In this document: piece after piece, positions 9,691-18,370 of the stretch
Position numbering within the stretch: position 1 is the stretch's first letter
Layout: each line of letters begins with the position of its first letter
Assembly: GCF_900101095.1 (NCBI RefSeq)
Contig: NZ_FNFM01000011.1
Coordinates: 1 to 64,000, forward strand
Origin: Actinopolyspora mzabensis
GTDB taxonomy: Bacteria; Actinomycetota; Actinomycetes; Mycobacteriales; Pseudonocardiaceae
Reading direction: 5' to 3'
DNA: 64,000 nt
Notes under the pieces: model-generated
What the model saw: the letters and a program-made list of their open reading frames with translations, nothing else
What the model was told of the DNA's origin: nothing
The model's database searches: none
Translations under genes and position numbers: made by a program

Positions 9691-9871
9691 CTCCGAGCCG
9701 TTCCGGTTGACGGCCCCCACCCGTGGCGGAACCTCTCGCACGCCTCTCGCTGCGGCGAGGCCTGACATCGGGTAGCGACCTACCCAACGTCGGGGCCGTC
9801 CTCGCGAGAGCCGCACGGGAGAACCCGCGACGGTGCCGATGGCGAGGGTGGTCGGAGTCCGGCTTGCGTAG

Positions 9872-10642
9872 ATGGAGCGGCGATTTCGTGGGAAATTGAC
9901 ACAGCCGGAGCCACACCGTCGTGCTGGGCATCGATTTCGCGGTTGGCTTCAGGTGGTGGGTGCACCGGAGGAGTCACGAACGCAGATCGGCAAACTGACG
10001 CAGCTCGCGCGCCAGCGTCAGCCGCGCAGGATGTACTCCGACACGCTTCCCGGTGCGTTTCGCAGGCTGAGCGATCACGAACAGGACGCCACCGAGCTCT
10101 ACTATTCGGACAGCGAGCTGATCCCCGGCCTGCTGCAGACCGAGAGCTACGCCCGCGCCCTGATCCGGACGGCACGAGCTGCGAGTGCCGGTGGTGAGCC
10201 CGGGGACGTGGAGGCGCGAGTCCAGTTCAGGCTGGACCGCCAGGAACTTCTCAGGCGGCCCGACGCACCCTATATGTGGTTCGTGATCGGCGAGGCCGCT
10301 CTACGGCGGCCCATCGGCCACAACGAGGTACTCCGTGAGCAACTCGGTCACCTGCTCGACCTGATCGAGCGACACGAACAACTCGTGATTCAGGTAGCAC
10401 CGTTGGACATCGTGGATCACCCGCTCCTCGGTTGCCCCATCCAGATATTGCGTTTCGGCGGAATCGCACCGGACATAGTCCACCAGCCGACCTTCATAGG
10501 TGCCGGGGTGTATCTCGTGGACGAAGAGGACATCGCTGAGTGCTCACGGGCATTCGACCGCCTCAAAGCGGTATCGCTAGGGCCCGAAGAGTCACGAGTG
10601 TACATCGTTAAACGGCTTGAGGGGCTGGAAAATGAGCGCTGA
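9872..10642 (+). pseudogene. DUF5753 (XRE-type) regulator lacking its helix-turn-helix
   Basis: The frame encodes an almost complete DUF5753 ligand/partner domain (the run YSDSELIPGLLQTESYARAL and onward), normally preceded by an about 70-residue XRE helix-turn-helix. Here the family-like sequence begins abruptly at GAPEESRTQIGKLTQLARQ (near 9958). Upstream residues are Arg/His-rich and unlike any HTH. The open frame starts at 9872, but an ATG at 10031 could begin a short 203-residue product. Copy 1 of a 25-bp dispersed hairpin repeat sits at 9878-9902, at the broken edge. Its stop overlaps the DUF397 start by 11 bases, the usual arrangement of these pairs. It is probably a non-binding remnant, or possibly a stand-alone partner protein. 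Confidence 0.7.
9878..9902 (+). repeat. Dispersed 25-bp hairpin repeat, copy 1 (diverged)
   Basis: CGATTTCGTGGGAAATTG core. It matches copies 2 and 3 with four substitutions across 25 positions and keeps the inverted-repeat shape. It overlaps the 5' edge of the truncated DUF5753 gene. Confidence 0.6.
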
Positions 10643-10820
10643 GCAGCACGATTCCGACTGGTTCGTCAGCAGCTACAGCGGTGGCAACAACAACAGCTGC
10701 GTCGAAGTCCGTTTCACCGGCCACGGCACCGAGGTGCGCGACACCAAGAACCGCGCGGCGGCAACACTCACCTTCGGAGCGCACCGGTGGAACGCCTTTC
10801 TGCGGGCGCTGCGCGGCTGA
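10632..10820 (+). CDS. DUF397 protein
   Basis: 62 residues beginning MSAEQHDSDWFVSSYSGG, typical of DUF397 (W-x-x-SS-Y-S-G-x-N-x-x-CVEV). The run CVEVRFTGHGTEVRDTKN and the terminal FLRALRG also fit. The start at 10632 is set by GAGGGG eight bases upstream and overlaps the preceding DUF5753 frame, which implies translational coupling. In streptomycetes such small proteins act with a cognate XRE/DUF5753 regulator (WhiJ/AbaA-type loci) in development and antibiotic control. The partner here appears to have lost its DNA-binding half, so this gene may be an orphan. The molecular activity of DUF397 is not known. Confidence 0.85.
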   Translation: MSAEQHDSDWFVSSYSGGNNNSCVEVRFTGHGTEVRDTKNRAAATLTFGAHRWNAFLRALRG

Positions 10821-10979
10821 GCCCGGGTGAGGGCGCTCCGGCCGTGTCCGGGTCAGCCGGAGCGCTGACAGCAGCTCCTCGCGAACCGGACACGGTTCCG
10901 GGCGCCGTGTCCGGGCTCGGTGTTCTGGCGAAACACGGTGGACACGTCGCGGAAACCCGTCACCGGTAGGCATCACGGC

Positions 10980-11504
10980 ATGGCGACAGCTCCCCGCCGA
11001 GAAAGCCCCGGTTCCTTCGACGTCACCGTCCGCGCCATGTCGCCCTCGGACTGGCCCGCCGTACGGCGCGTCTACGCCGAGGGCATCGAAACCGGCATCG
11101 CGACCTTCGAGACCGAGGTGCCAGACGAAGCCGCCCTGGACGCGAAATGGCTGCCCGGTCATCGCTGGGTAGCCACCATCGGCGACACCGTCGTCGGCTG
11201 GGCCACCGCGAGCCCGACCTCCTCCCGCGAGTGCTACGCCGGGGTCGCCGAAACCACGGTTTACATCGCCGAGGGCTACCACGGTCGGGGAATCGGAAAA
11301 TCCCTGTTGCACAAGCAAACCACAGCGGCGGACGAAGCCGGGCTCTGGACGCTGCAGGCCACGATCTTCACCACCAACCACGCCAGCATCGCCCTGCACC
11401 ACTCGGCCGGTTATCGCACCGTGGGAGTTCGCGAACGGATAGCCCGCCGTGACGGCGTCTGGCACGACACCGTCCTGCTGGAACGCCGCTCCCCCGTCAA
11501 CTGA
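10980..11504 (+). CDS. GNAT N-acetyltransferase, phosphinothricin-acetyltransferase-like
   Basis: 174 residues from ATG 10980. The Pat/Bar-type pattern is visible: VRAMSPSDWPAVRRVYAEG at the N-terminus, GIATFETEVP, the acetyl-CoA loop EGYHGRGIGKSLLHK (about 100-115), and NHASIALHHSAGYRTVG then VGVRERIARRDGVWHDTVLLER. Proteins of this family acetylate phosphinothricin, methionine sulfone or similar amino-acid analogues with acetyl-CoA. Whether this one gives herbicide or antibiotic resistance cannot be told from sequence. It is monocistronic between the DUF397 gene and a membrane protein. Confidence 0.85.
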   Translation: MATAPRRESPGSFDVTVRAMSPSDWPAVRRVYAEGIETGIATFETEVPDEAALDAKWLPGHRWVATIGDTVVGWATASPTSSRECYAGVAETTVYIAEGYHGRGIGKSLLHKQTTAADEAGLWTLQATIFTTNHASIALHHSAGYRTVGVRERIARRDGVWHDTVLLERRSPVN

Positions 11505-11632
11505 CGACCCGTGCCCGCGTCCCGCTCGTGCGGCCGAAACCGCGGGAAAGTGGCGCCTCCCGGGAGTCGGAAACCGTCGAGTGGACGAAAACGCCTGCTC
11601 GAACGTTCTTCGGTGCGCTACGGTGCCGAACC

Positions 11633-12259
11633 GTGGTATCCCAGCGACAACAACCGGACGGTCCGAATCCACCAGCTCCGGGGATCACTCCCGCAGTGTT
11701 CGACCTCGGCAAGCGGCTGCGCAGGAACGCGCTGATAGGCGCGCTGGTTCTGGGACCGTTCGGGCTTCTCGTGCTGTTCGGGAGCATCACGAACAACGTG
11801 GACGGTCCAGCGGCGGCGCGCGTGTTCTCCGGGATCTTCGGCGCCGCGCTGCTCGGTGTGGCCGTGCTGATAGCTCTGCTGTGGCCCGTGATCTCCCGGA
11901 CGCAGCAACTGGTGCTCGAACACACCGGCATCCGCTGGCACGATCCGCGCGGCCGACCGTTCACCATCCGCTGGCAGGAACTGGCCGAAATCGTGGTGCA
12001 CCGGAAATGGACACCCTCGAGGTTCGGGCGCTCCTCGGCACAGGTGCGGGTGGAGCTCTACCCCGCCGGGCACGACTTCCGGAAACGCCACCCTGACCTG
12101 GAACACCTCCTTCGGGAGGGGGAGGGCCGACCGCACTACCGCCTCACGCTCGGACCGAACAAGACGGCCGCCACGATCGTCGACGAGGGGCTGCAGCGCT
12201 TCCAGCCACGGTTGCGGCAGGGGATCCGGGAGGAGAACCAGCCCCCCTCAGCCAGGTGA
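11633..12259 (+). CDS. Two-helix membrane protein of unknown function
   Basis: About 208 residues if it begins at GTG 11633 (the open frame reaches 11528, but the extra N-terminus looks non-coding and no good ribosome site decides the start). Two hydrophobic segments are visible at about 33-55 (NALIGALVLGPFGLLVLFG) and 67-92. A soluble C-terminal part follows, with FTIRWQELAEIVVHRKW resembling a PH-like 'bacterial PH' strand order, and an IRE/Arg-rich tail. I do not recognise a named family. It lies between the acetyltransferase and the convergent NAT gene; dispersed repeat copy 2 follows it. Confidence 0.55.
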   Translation: MVSQRQQPDGPNPPAPGITPAVFDLGKRLRRNALIGALVLGPFGLLVLFGSITNNVDGPAAARVFSGIFGAALLGVAVLIALLWPVISRTQQLVLEHTGIRWHDPRGRPFTIRWQELAEIVVHRKWTPSRFGRSSAQVRVELYPAGHDFRKRHPDLEHLLREGEGRPHYRLTLGPNKTAATIVDEGLQRFQPRLRQGIREENQPPSAR

Positions 12260-12291
12260 CTTCGGAGTTGAGTCCCGTTTCCCTTCGGCCC

Positions 12292-12316
12292 GCGTCGATT
12301 TCTCGCGAAATCGCCG
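12292..12316 (-). repeat. Dispersed 25-bp hairpin repeat, copy 2
   Basis: Core CGATTTCTCGCGAAATCG (12296-12313): 7-bp arms around a 4-base loop. Read on the minus strand it is identical over 25 bases to copy 3 at 47681-47705. It lies between two converging genes, so it may also act as a bidirectional terminator. Confidence 0.75.
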
Positions 12317-12352
12317 CGCCCTCGGGACTACTACGAATCGGTCGAACTCGGC

Positions 12353-13186
12353 TCACACCCCCAGCTTGCCCCGCAGGACGGACAGCTCCTGCTCGGTGAG
12401 CTCGACGTCGAGCTCCCGCAGGCGCCGTCCCAGCTCGTCGCCGGGCACGGGAGTGCGCTCGACCTCCCCCGATGCGTGCTCCACCACCAGCTCGTCGCCC
12501 AGCAGCTTGCGCGTCGCCACGCGCTCCGGCCGCATCACCACGGGCTTGCCGACGAACGGCGAGTTCGGGTGGGTCGCCGTGTAGTGATGGGCCACCTCGT
12601 AGTCCACGGCCCGGCTCGGCGTCGTGTCGAAGGCGTGCAGCGACTCCCATCCCTCGGACGTCCACTTCTGCAGGTACCAGAACGCACCGTCGCGGCTCAG
12701 CCGGTGCCGGATGCCGTACTGGTCGACCTCGGCACCGTCGCGCAGCGGCATGGGGTGCGGAACTCCGGCGCCGAAACCGACATCGGCCAGGTAGTCGCCC
12801 TCCGCGAACGAGACGAGCAGCATCATGTGGCTGTAGGGGCCGGGACGCAGCGGCTGCACCCGGGCCATGTGCCGGGAGACAGTGAATCCCAGGCGTTGCA
12901 GCACGGCGGCGAACAGCAGGGCGTGCTCGTAGCAGTAACCGCCACGGGCGCGGCCCAGCAGCTTGGGCTGGATCGCCTCCAGTCCGAGCCCGGGGTGCTG
13001 CCCGAGCACCACGTCGATGTTCTCGAACGGGATCGCGCGCACGTGGGCCTCGTGCAGGGCGTGCAACGCCGCCACCGAGGGGGCAGCGGGCTCGGACTGT
13101 CCGACCCTGGCCAGGTAGTCGTCCACCGACACGGTGGCGACGTCCCACTCGTCGATATCGAGATGTCGCGATTCGATCGTCGTCAT
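12353..13186 (-). CDS. nat: Arylamine N-acetyltransferase
   Basis: 277 residues from ATG 13186 (MTTIESRHLDIDEWDV); the longer open frame upstream runs into the panB promoter region and is not family-like. The cysteine-protease-like triad is visible: Cys in GRARGGYCYEH (about 75), His in PYSHMMLLV (about 115) and Asp in YLADVGFG (about 130). It would move acetyl from acetyl-CoA to arylamines or hydrazines, and can acetylate isoniazid-type drugs in mycobacteria. RVQPLRP and the conserved FENIDVVLG near the N-terminus support the family. It is divergent from panB across 205 bases. Confidence 0.92.
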   Translation of the reverse strand: MTTIESRHLDIDEWDVATVSVDDYLARVGQSEPAAPSVAALHALHEAHVRAIPFENIDVVLGQHPGLGLEAIQPKLLGRARGGYCYEHALLFAAVLQRLGFTVSRHMARVQPLRPGPYSHMMLLVSFAEGDYLADVGFGAGVPHPMPLRDGAEVDQYGIRHRLSRDGAFWYLQKWTSEGWESLHAFDTTPSRAVDYEVAHHYTATHPNSPFVGKPVVMRPERVATRKLLGDELVVEHASGEVERTPVPGDELGRRLRELDVELTEQELSVLRGKLGV

Positions 13187-13391
13187 GTCACCGAAAGTCA
13201 CACTTCGAGCGTGCTGGAAGTCAACGAGTTTCGCCGCCCGGGAAAACCGCTCCGCACCGGAATAACGAAGGCACGATGTGACGTGCGCCAGAAGTTGTCG
13301 AACCGGAGCCGCAACCGTGCCACTGTTGGGGGACAAACATCCGTTACGAGCCCGTGGACCCGCAGTGCGGGCCGCGAGGAAGAGGATGAAC

Positions 13392-14285
13392 ATGTCCGAA
13401 CAGAACACCCCGAGCGCAGCCGGGGCGCACACCACCAACAACGGTGCAGCCGGCACCGAGACCTCGGCGCCCTACGGGAGCACCGCGCCGCGCCGCAGGA
13501 CCCGCATCCACCACCTGCGCGAGTACAAACGTCGTGGCGAGGCCTGGGCGATGCTGACCTCCTACGACACCTACACCGCGCGGATCTTCGACCAGGCCGG
13601 TATCCCGGTGCTGCTGGTGGGTGACTCGGCGGCCAACAACGTGTACGGCTACGAGTCCTCGCTGCCCATCACGGTCGACGAGCTGCTGCCGTTGGTTCGG
13701 GCCGTTGCCGGGGCAGCCGAGCACTCGCTGGTGGTGGCCGACCTGCCGTTCGGTTCCTACCAGGCCTCGCCGGAGCAGGCGCTGCACACCGCCGTGAGGT
13801 TCATGAAGGCCGGGGCGCACGCGGTCAAGCTGGAAGGCGGGCGCCGCTACGCGGACCACGTGGAAGCCCTGGTGGCCGCGGGGATCCCGGTGATGGGCCA
13901 CCTCGGGTTCACCCCGCAGAGCGAGCACGGTCTCGGCGGTTACCGCGTGCAGGGACGCGGCGACCAGGCCGAGAACCTGCTCGCCGACGCACGGACGTTG
14001 CAGGAAGTCGGAGCGTTCGCGGTGGTGCTGGAAATGGTCTCCTCGGACGCCGCGAAGCGGGTCACCGGCGAGCTGGAGATTCCCACGGTGGGGATCGGTG
14101 CCGGTCCCGAATGCGACGCCCAGGTGCTGGTGTGGACCGACATGGCCGGGCTCAACACCGGGCAGACCCCGCGCTTCGTCAAGCGCTACGCCGAGGTCGG
14201 GAACGAGCTGGCGCGGGCCGCGAGCGAGTTCGCCTCCGAAGTTCGCGACGGGCAGTTCCCCACCTCGGAACACGGCTTCGACTGA
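13392..14285 (+). CDS. panB: 3-methyl-2-oxobutanoate hydroxymethyltransferase
   Basis: 297 residues from ATG 13392; GAGGAAGAGG lies 6-7 bases before it, and an ATG at 13386 sits too close to that site. It makes ketopantoate from 2-oxoisovalerate and methylene-tetrahydrofolate, the first step of pantothenate synthesis. Seen: [17 protein letters not shown], the metal-site [10 protein letters not shown], the lysine of AVKLEGG and the glutamate of VVLEMVSS, then the [15 protein letters not shown] signature. An Ala/Thr/Gly-rich stretch of about 35 residues precedes the barrel. This is the Rv2225 position of the conserved backbone; no panC is adjacent. Confidence 0.95.
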   Translation: MSEQNTPSAAGAHTTNNGAAGTETSAPYGSTAPRRRTRIHHLREYKRRGEAWAMLTSYDTYTARIFDQAGIPVLLVGDSAANNVYGYESSLPITVDELLPLVRAVAGAAEHSLVVADLPFGSYQASPEQALHTAVRFMKAGAHAVKLEGGRRYADHVEALVAAGIPVMGHLGFTPQSEHGLGGYRVQGRGDQAENLLADARTLQEVGAFAVVLEMVSSDAAKRVTGELEIPTVGIGAGPECDAQVLVWTDMAGLNTGQTPRFVKRYAEVGNELARAASEFASEVRDGQFPTSEHGFD

Positions 14286-14401
14286 TTCGAGAACCGCTCT
14301 CCCGGACGAGAGGTGGTTGACCAGCCGGGATGCGAGCCGGTGCACTGCCGCACGGGGCCGACTCCCCCGGCGGCGACCATCGGGTAGTCCCGGAGGCCGG
14401 T

Positions 14402-15382
14402 TCAGTCGACGGGCGGGGTGCCCGTGCCGAACGGGCTCCCGCCCAACGTTTCCCTGCCGTGCGGGGTGTGCCACTCGTCCGAAACGGGCCCGGCCGGCAC
14501 GATCCCGCTGGGATTGATTGCCGGGTGGGTGCGGTAGTAGTGGTTCTTGATGTGCTCGAAGTTCACCGTCTCGCCGAAACCGGGCGTCTGGAACAGGTCG
14601 CGTGCGTAGGCCCACAGCACCGGCAGCTCGGTGAGCTTGTGCCGATTGCACTTGAAGTGGCCGTGGTAGACGGCGTCGAACCGCACCAGTGTCGTGAACA
14701 GCCTGATGTCGGCCTCGGTGATCGTCCCGCCGACGAGGTAGCGCTGCCGTTCGAGCCGTTCGGAGAGCAGGTCGAGTCGCCGGAACAGCGCGTCGAACGC
14801 CCGCTCGTAGGCACGCTGTGACGCGGCGAAACCGCAGCGGTAGACACCGTTGTTGACGTCGCGGTAGACCAACTCGTCGATCTCGTCGATCTCCGCGCGC
14901 AGCTGCACCGGATAGAGATCCGGCGCTCCGGGGCGGTGCAGCGCGTGCCACTCGGTCTCGAGGTCGAGGGTGAGCCGGTGGTAGTCGTTGCTGACGATCG
15001 TGCCGGACTCGACGTCGATCAGGGCGGGAACCGTGTAGCGACCGCTGAACTCCGGGTCGCTCGCCAGGTACGCCTCGGAGAGCAACCGGATCCCGGTGAC
15101 CGGATCACGCCCCTCGGGGTCGAGTGTGAATCGCCAGCCACGCTCGTCCCGGAGCGGATCGACGATGCCGAGGGTGATCGCGTGCTCCAGCCCCAGCAGC
15201 CGCCGCACGATCAGCGAGCGGTGCGCCCAGGGACAGGCCAGACTCACCACCAGGTGGTATCGCCCCGGCAGGGCGGCCCACCCCGACGAGCCGTCGGCAG
15301 TCACCCGTTCGGTGAACCGGTTGCGCTGCCGCACCCACTCGCCGGTGGTGGCGGTTTCGGCCGGGAATTCGGCGGCGCTCAT
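14402..15382 (-). CDS. Xi-class glutathione/mycothiol-type transferase (quinone reductase family)
   Basis: 326 residues from ATG 15382. The thioredoxin-fold N-terminal half has the catalytic CPWAHR motif (Cys about 53, in VSLACPWAHRSLIVRR). The helical C-terminal half contains NNGVYRCGFA and the YYRTHPAINPSGIVPAGP end typical of S-glutathionyl-hydroquinone reductases (ECM4/PcpF family). Family members reductively remove a thiol from quinone adducts. Actinobacteria of this kind use mycothiol rather than glutathione, so mycothiol is the likely partner by inference. The gene converges on panB with a 116-base gap holding no clear terminator. Confidence 0.85.
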   Translation of the reverse strand: MSAAEFPAETATTGEWVRQRNRFTERVTADGSSGWAALPGRYHLVVSLACPWAHRSLIVRRLLGLEHAITLGIVDPLRDERGWRFTLDPEGRDPVTGIRLLSEAYLASDPEFSGRYTVPALIDVESGTIVSNDYHRLTLDLETEWHALHRPGAPDLYPVQLRAEIDEIDELVYRDVNNGVYRCGFAASQRAYERAFDALFRRLDLLSERLERQRYLVGGTITEADIRLFTTLVRFDAVYHGHFKCNRHKLTELPVLWAYARDLFQTPGFGETVNFEHIKNHYYRTHPAINPSGIVPAGPVSDEWHTPHGRETLGGSPFGTGTPPVD

Positions 15383-15589
15383 GCTTTCTCCCGCTCTCGG
15401 CCCCTCGTTCTCGGGCGCTCTACCCGAGCACACCGCCCGAGGCCTGGTCACGGCTCCGGCCGTGCGTGCCGGGCCGGAGCCGAACGCGGGCCGCCGGACG
15501 CGCCCTCGCACGAGGTATTGTCGACCGGGACCGCGGGCGGCGCCAGCCGGACGGGGTGCGGCGCTGCGGAGCGGACGCGGCGGGCGGGA

Positions 15590-16255
15590 TCACACGTGGG
15601 TGATGCGCAGTCCCGCGTGTGCCTTGTAACGCCGATTGATCGCGATGACGTTGGCGGTCAACGCCTCCACCTGGTGCGCGTTGCGCAGCCTGCCGCCGTA
15701 GATGCCACGCACGCCGGGAATGACTTCGGCCAGCGACCTGACGAGATCGGTGGCTTCCCGGTCGTCCCCGAGGACCAGCACGTCCAGATCCACGTGCGAG
15801 ACGTCGGTGTCGGCCAGCGTCACGGCCGAGACGTGGTGGAACGCGGCGGTGACCCTGGAGTCCGGCAGCAGCGCCTCCGCCTGCTGTGCCGCGCTGCCCT
15901 CCTCGACCGGGAGCGCGTACGGCCCCTTCTTGTCGAAACCGAGGGGGTTGACGCAGTCGATCACGATCTTGTCGGCCAGTTCCGAACGCAGCTCGCGCAG
16001 CGTGTCGGCGTGCGCCTCCCACGGCAGCGCCGCCAGCACCACGTCGGCCTCGGCGGCGCAGTCGGCGTTGCTCCGTCCCAGCGCCGAACCGCCACTGGTG
16101 GCGGCGATCTCCTCGGCCGCCTCGCCGGCCCGATCGGCCGACCTGGAACCGATCAACACCTTCAATCCCGCCTGGGCCCACCGGATGGCCAGCCCCTTGC
16201 CCTGCGCACCAGTACCGCCCAGCACTCCGACGGTCAGTTCCCGAACGTCAACCAC
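15590..16255 (-). CDS. npdG: NADPH-dependent F420 reductase
   Basis: 221 residues from GTG 16255. N-terminal Rossmann loop VGVLGGTGAQGKGLAIRWA with the NADP-preferring IGSRSADRA after the second strand. The end of the protein (RNAHQVEALTANVIAINRRY) matches the NpdG/FNO family. It reduces coenzyme F420 with NADPH, or the reverse, feeding F420-dependent oxidoreductases. Length is normal for the family. It is a stand-alone minus-strand gene, 207 bases upstream of the Xi-class transferase gene; upstream lies a tandem-repeat stretch with no gene. Confidence 0.92.
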   Translation of the reverse strand: MVDVRELTVGVLGGTGAQGKGLAIRWAQAGLKVLIGSRSADRAGEAAEEIAATSGGSALGRSNADCAAEADVVLAALPWEAHADTLRELRSELADKIVIDCVNPLGFDKKGPYALPVEEGSAAQQAEALLPDSRVTAAFHHVSAVTLADTDVSHVDLDVLVLGDDREATDLVRSLAEVIPGVRGIYGGRLRNAHQVEALTANVIAINRRYKAHAGLRITHV

Positions 16256-16573
16256 CGTGACTCCTATCGACTCAGATCACGTACCCGCACACTTTATTAC
16301 CCGACGGTAACCAGACGCGTGGCACCGGCCCGGCGTGTTCGCGACCACGGCTGGAAGTTCCCTCGGCGACGAGCGGAACGAATCGGCTCGCGGCTCGTTG
16401 AGCCGGATACCGCCCGATCGGACCGCACTCCGTTCCGGTGCCACTCGGTTCGGGGCCACTCGGTTCGGGGCCACTCGGTTCGGGGCCACTCGGTTCGGGG
16501 CGGCTCGGTTCGGGGCGGCTCGGTCCATGACGGGGCTGTGTCCATGACGAGGCCGTGCCACGATGCTCCGAGT
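16256..16573. other. Gene-free 318-bp stretch
   Basis: No credible gene. Open frames here are Arg/Pro/Thr-Glu repeats produced by the tandem repeat at 16441-16524. It should contain the npdG promoter and the end of the RNB operon transcript, but no clear -35/-10 pair was found. Confidence 0.6.
16441..16524. repeat. 15-bp tandem repeat, 5.6 units
   Basis: Four copies of CCACTCGGTTCGGGG (16441-16500) followed by one and a half copies of the variant CGGCTCGGTTCGGGG (16501-16524). Period 15 in non-coding DNA; identity between units is nearly perfect, so it is young or homogenised. It is not a CRISPR: there are no spacers. Confidence 0.95.
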
Positions 16574-18082
16574 TCAGTCGGAGGGCCCGTCGGCGAGTTC
16601 GAAAAGGACCTCGCGCCGAGCCGAGTCGACGTCGACGAGCCGTACGGAGACCCGCCGACCGCGAACCAGCTCGGCACCGTGGCAACGCGCTATCACCGGC
16701 GGCTCGGGCACGAACACCTCACCCGTGCCCGCCTCCTCGTCGGTGCGCAGCACGGTCGCCGTGAAGACCTCACCGAGCCGATCCGCGAGTTCCCAGGCCT
16801 GCACCTGCGCGATGCACGCCCGTTCCACACGCGAGGCCAGCCGGTCGGAATTGCCCATCGCCGAGGGCAGCTCCATGATGCCCTCCCGAACCCATTCCGG
16901 AACGGGCCGCCCAGCGACCACGGCGAGGCAGATCTCGGTGCACAACCTGTCCACCAGCCGCCGCAGCGGAGCCGTGACATGCGCGTAGGCGGCACCGATC
17001 CCCGCGTGACCGACCACGGCGGGTTTGCCCTCCCGAAAGGCGGTGTATCCCGCACCGCGCAGCAACCGGGTTCCCGCCACGTGCAGGGCCAACGACTCCG
17101 GACGCGACGGTTCCAGACCGGCCAGGAACTCCGCGGCCGACCGATCCGGGGGCCAGTACACCCCGAGCCGTTCCGCGGCACGACGCAGTCCCGACACGGC
17201 CTCCTCGTCGGGGTCGGGCACCGTGCGCAGCACCCCCACTCCGGCCGCGAGCATGATCTCGGCGGCGCACATGCCGGTGAGCAGGGAAATCTCGGCGTTG
17301 AACGCCTCGAGCCACATCCGGGGGCGCAGGCCCAGCCGCCAGCCGGAGCTGTCCGAGAATTCCACCCGTTGTTCCGGGAGTCCGAGCTCGATCGCCCCCC
17401 GGTGCGTCGTCTGCTCCCTGCGCAGCAGGCCGACCTCCGGCAACAGCTCCACGGCCGGGTGCGGGGCGCCCGCTTCGAAGGAGCGCAGCAGCCCCCGGTA
17501 GTCCAGTGCCGCCACGGAGCGGACCACGGCGCGGCGAACGTCGACTCTTACCGGGACACCGTGGCTGTCGAGGTCGACGGTCCAGAGCACTGCCGGTCTG
17601 ACCTGCTCGGGCAGCAGGCTGGCCGCCCCCTCGGAAAGCAGCGGCGGGTGCAGCGGGATGTTGCCGTCCGGCAGGTAGAGGGTCTGACCGCGGCGAAAGG
17701 TCTCCCGGTCCAACGCACCGCCGGGTGCCACGAAGGTGGCCGTGTCGGCGATCGCGTAGTGCACCCGGAAACCGTGGCGCCGTCGCCGCAGCAGCACCGC
17801 CTGGTCGAGATCCTTGGAGCCCTCGGGATCAACGGTCACCAGTGGCAGACCGGTCGCGTCGGTGCGTTCGGCCGCGGAGAGCGGCTCGGCCACGGCCTGC
17901 TCCGCCTCCATCAGGGCGGCGGTGGGGAACTCCCCGGGCAGACCGAACTCGCGGCGGATACCGACGAAAGCCGTACCGGGACCGGCAGCGGCTCCCTCGG
18001 GAGCCGCTTCCCCTGCGTCCGGGTGCTCCGATTCGGCAGCAGCGACGGAATCGTTCCGCCGAGAGGTCCGCGCCGCTGCCAT
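16574..18082 (-). CDS. RNB-domain exoribonuclease (RNase II/R-like)
   Basis: 502 residues from ATG 18082. The RNB catalytic motif is DPEGSKDLDQAVLLRR (about 86-101), with the four acidic metal ligands expected for 3'-5' exoribonucleases of the RNase II/R family. HYAIADTATFVAPGGALD and YLPDGNIPLHPP, and AYAHVTAPLRRLVDRL later, also match RNB. It lacks the long cold-shock and S1 domains of RNase R, so it is the short actinobacterial form. Its start lies 6 bases after the small SPOR-like gene, so it is likely the last gene of the minus-strand run that begins with the T4SS-like operon. Confidence 0.9.
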   Translation of the reverse strand: MAAARTSRRNDSVAAAESEHPDAGEAAPEGAAAGPGTAFVGIRREFGLPGEFPTAALMEAEQAVAEPLSAAERTDATGLPLVTVDPEGSKDLDQAVLLRRRRHGFRVHYAIADTATFVAPGGALDRETFRRGQTLYLPDGNIPLHPPLLSEGAASLLPEQVRPAVLWTVDLDSHGVPVRVDVRRAVVRSVAALDYRGLLRSFEAGAPHPAVELLPEVGLLRREQTTHRGAIELGLPEQRVEFSDSSGWRLGLRPRMWLEAFNAEISLLTGMCAAEIMLAAGVGVLRTVPDPDEEAVSGLRRAAERLGVYWPPDRSAAEFLAGLEPSRPESLALHVAGTRLLRGAGYTAFREGKPAVVGHAGIGAAYAHVTAPLRRLVDRLCTEICLAVVAGRPVPEWVREGIMELPSAMGNSDRLASRVERACIAQVQAWELADRLGEVFTATVLRTDEEAGTGEVFVPEPPVIARCHGAELVRGRRVSVRLVDVDSARREVLFELADGPSD

Positions 18083-18088
18083 CGGTAC

Positions 18089-18292
18089 TCAGCTCCCCTC
18101 GGCCCCCGGCTGCCGCTCCCAACGCAGATCGGCCTCGTCGGCTGCTTCGGTACGCTGCCTGGCCAGTTCCAGCGCGTGTTCGGCCGAAGCACGATCAGGG
18201 TATGGACCGAGACGGTTGAGCGAACGGCACACTTCACCGGGCGCTTCGACTCGTCGGTGCTTCAAGCAGAAGTACCAGCTGTTCGGGTCCAT
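18089..18292 (-). CDS. Small conserved protein, SPOR-like
   Basis: 67 residues from ATG 18292 (MDPNSWYFCLKHRRVE). It contains WYFCLKH..VE and GPYPDRASAEHALELARQR, a pattern resembling a compact SPOR-type fold and seen in short actinobacterial proteins of unknown role. Two cysteines (in YFCLKH and EVCRS) are spaced 15 residues apart. A longer open frame to 18358 adds only an Arg-rich extension. It is 6 bases upstream of the RNB gene and very probably co-transcribed with it. Function not known. Confidence 0.7.
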   Translation of the reverse strand: MDPNSWYFCLKHRRVEAPGEVCRSLNRLGPYPDRASAEHALELARQRTEAADEADLRWERQPGAEGS

Positions 18293-18370
18293 GCCACGAG
18301 CCTGGCACGCCGGAACAGGAATGTCACGTTCACGCCGCCGAGTGCGACCGGAGGACACCCGCCCGACGGC

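Noticed and set aside
16441-16524. Possible CRISPR array
   Set aside because: Units are adjacent with no spacers and only 15 bases long; no cas gene is near.
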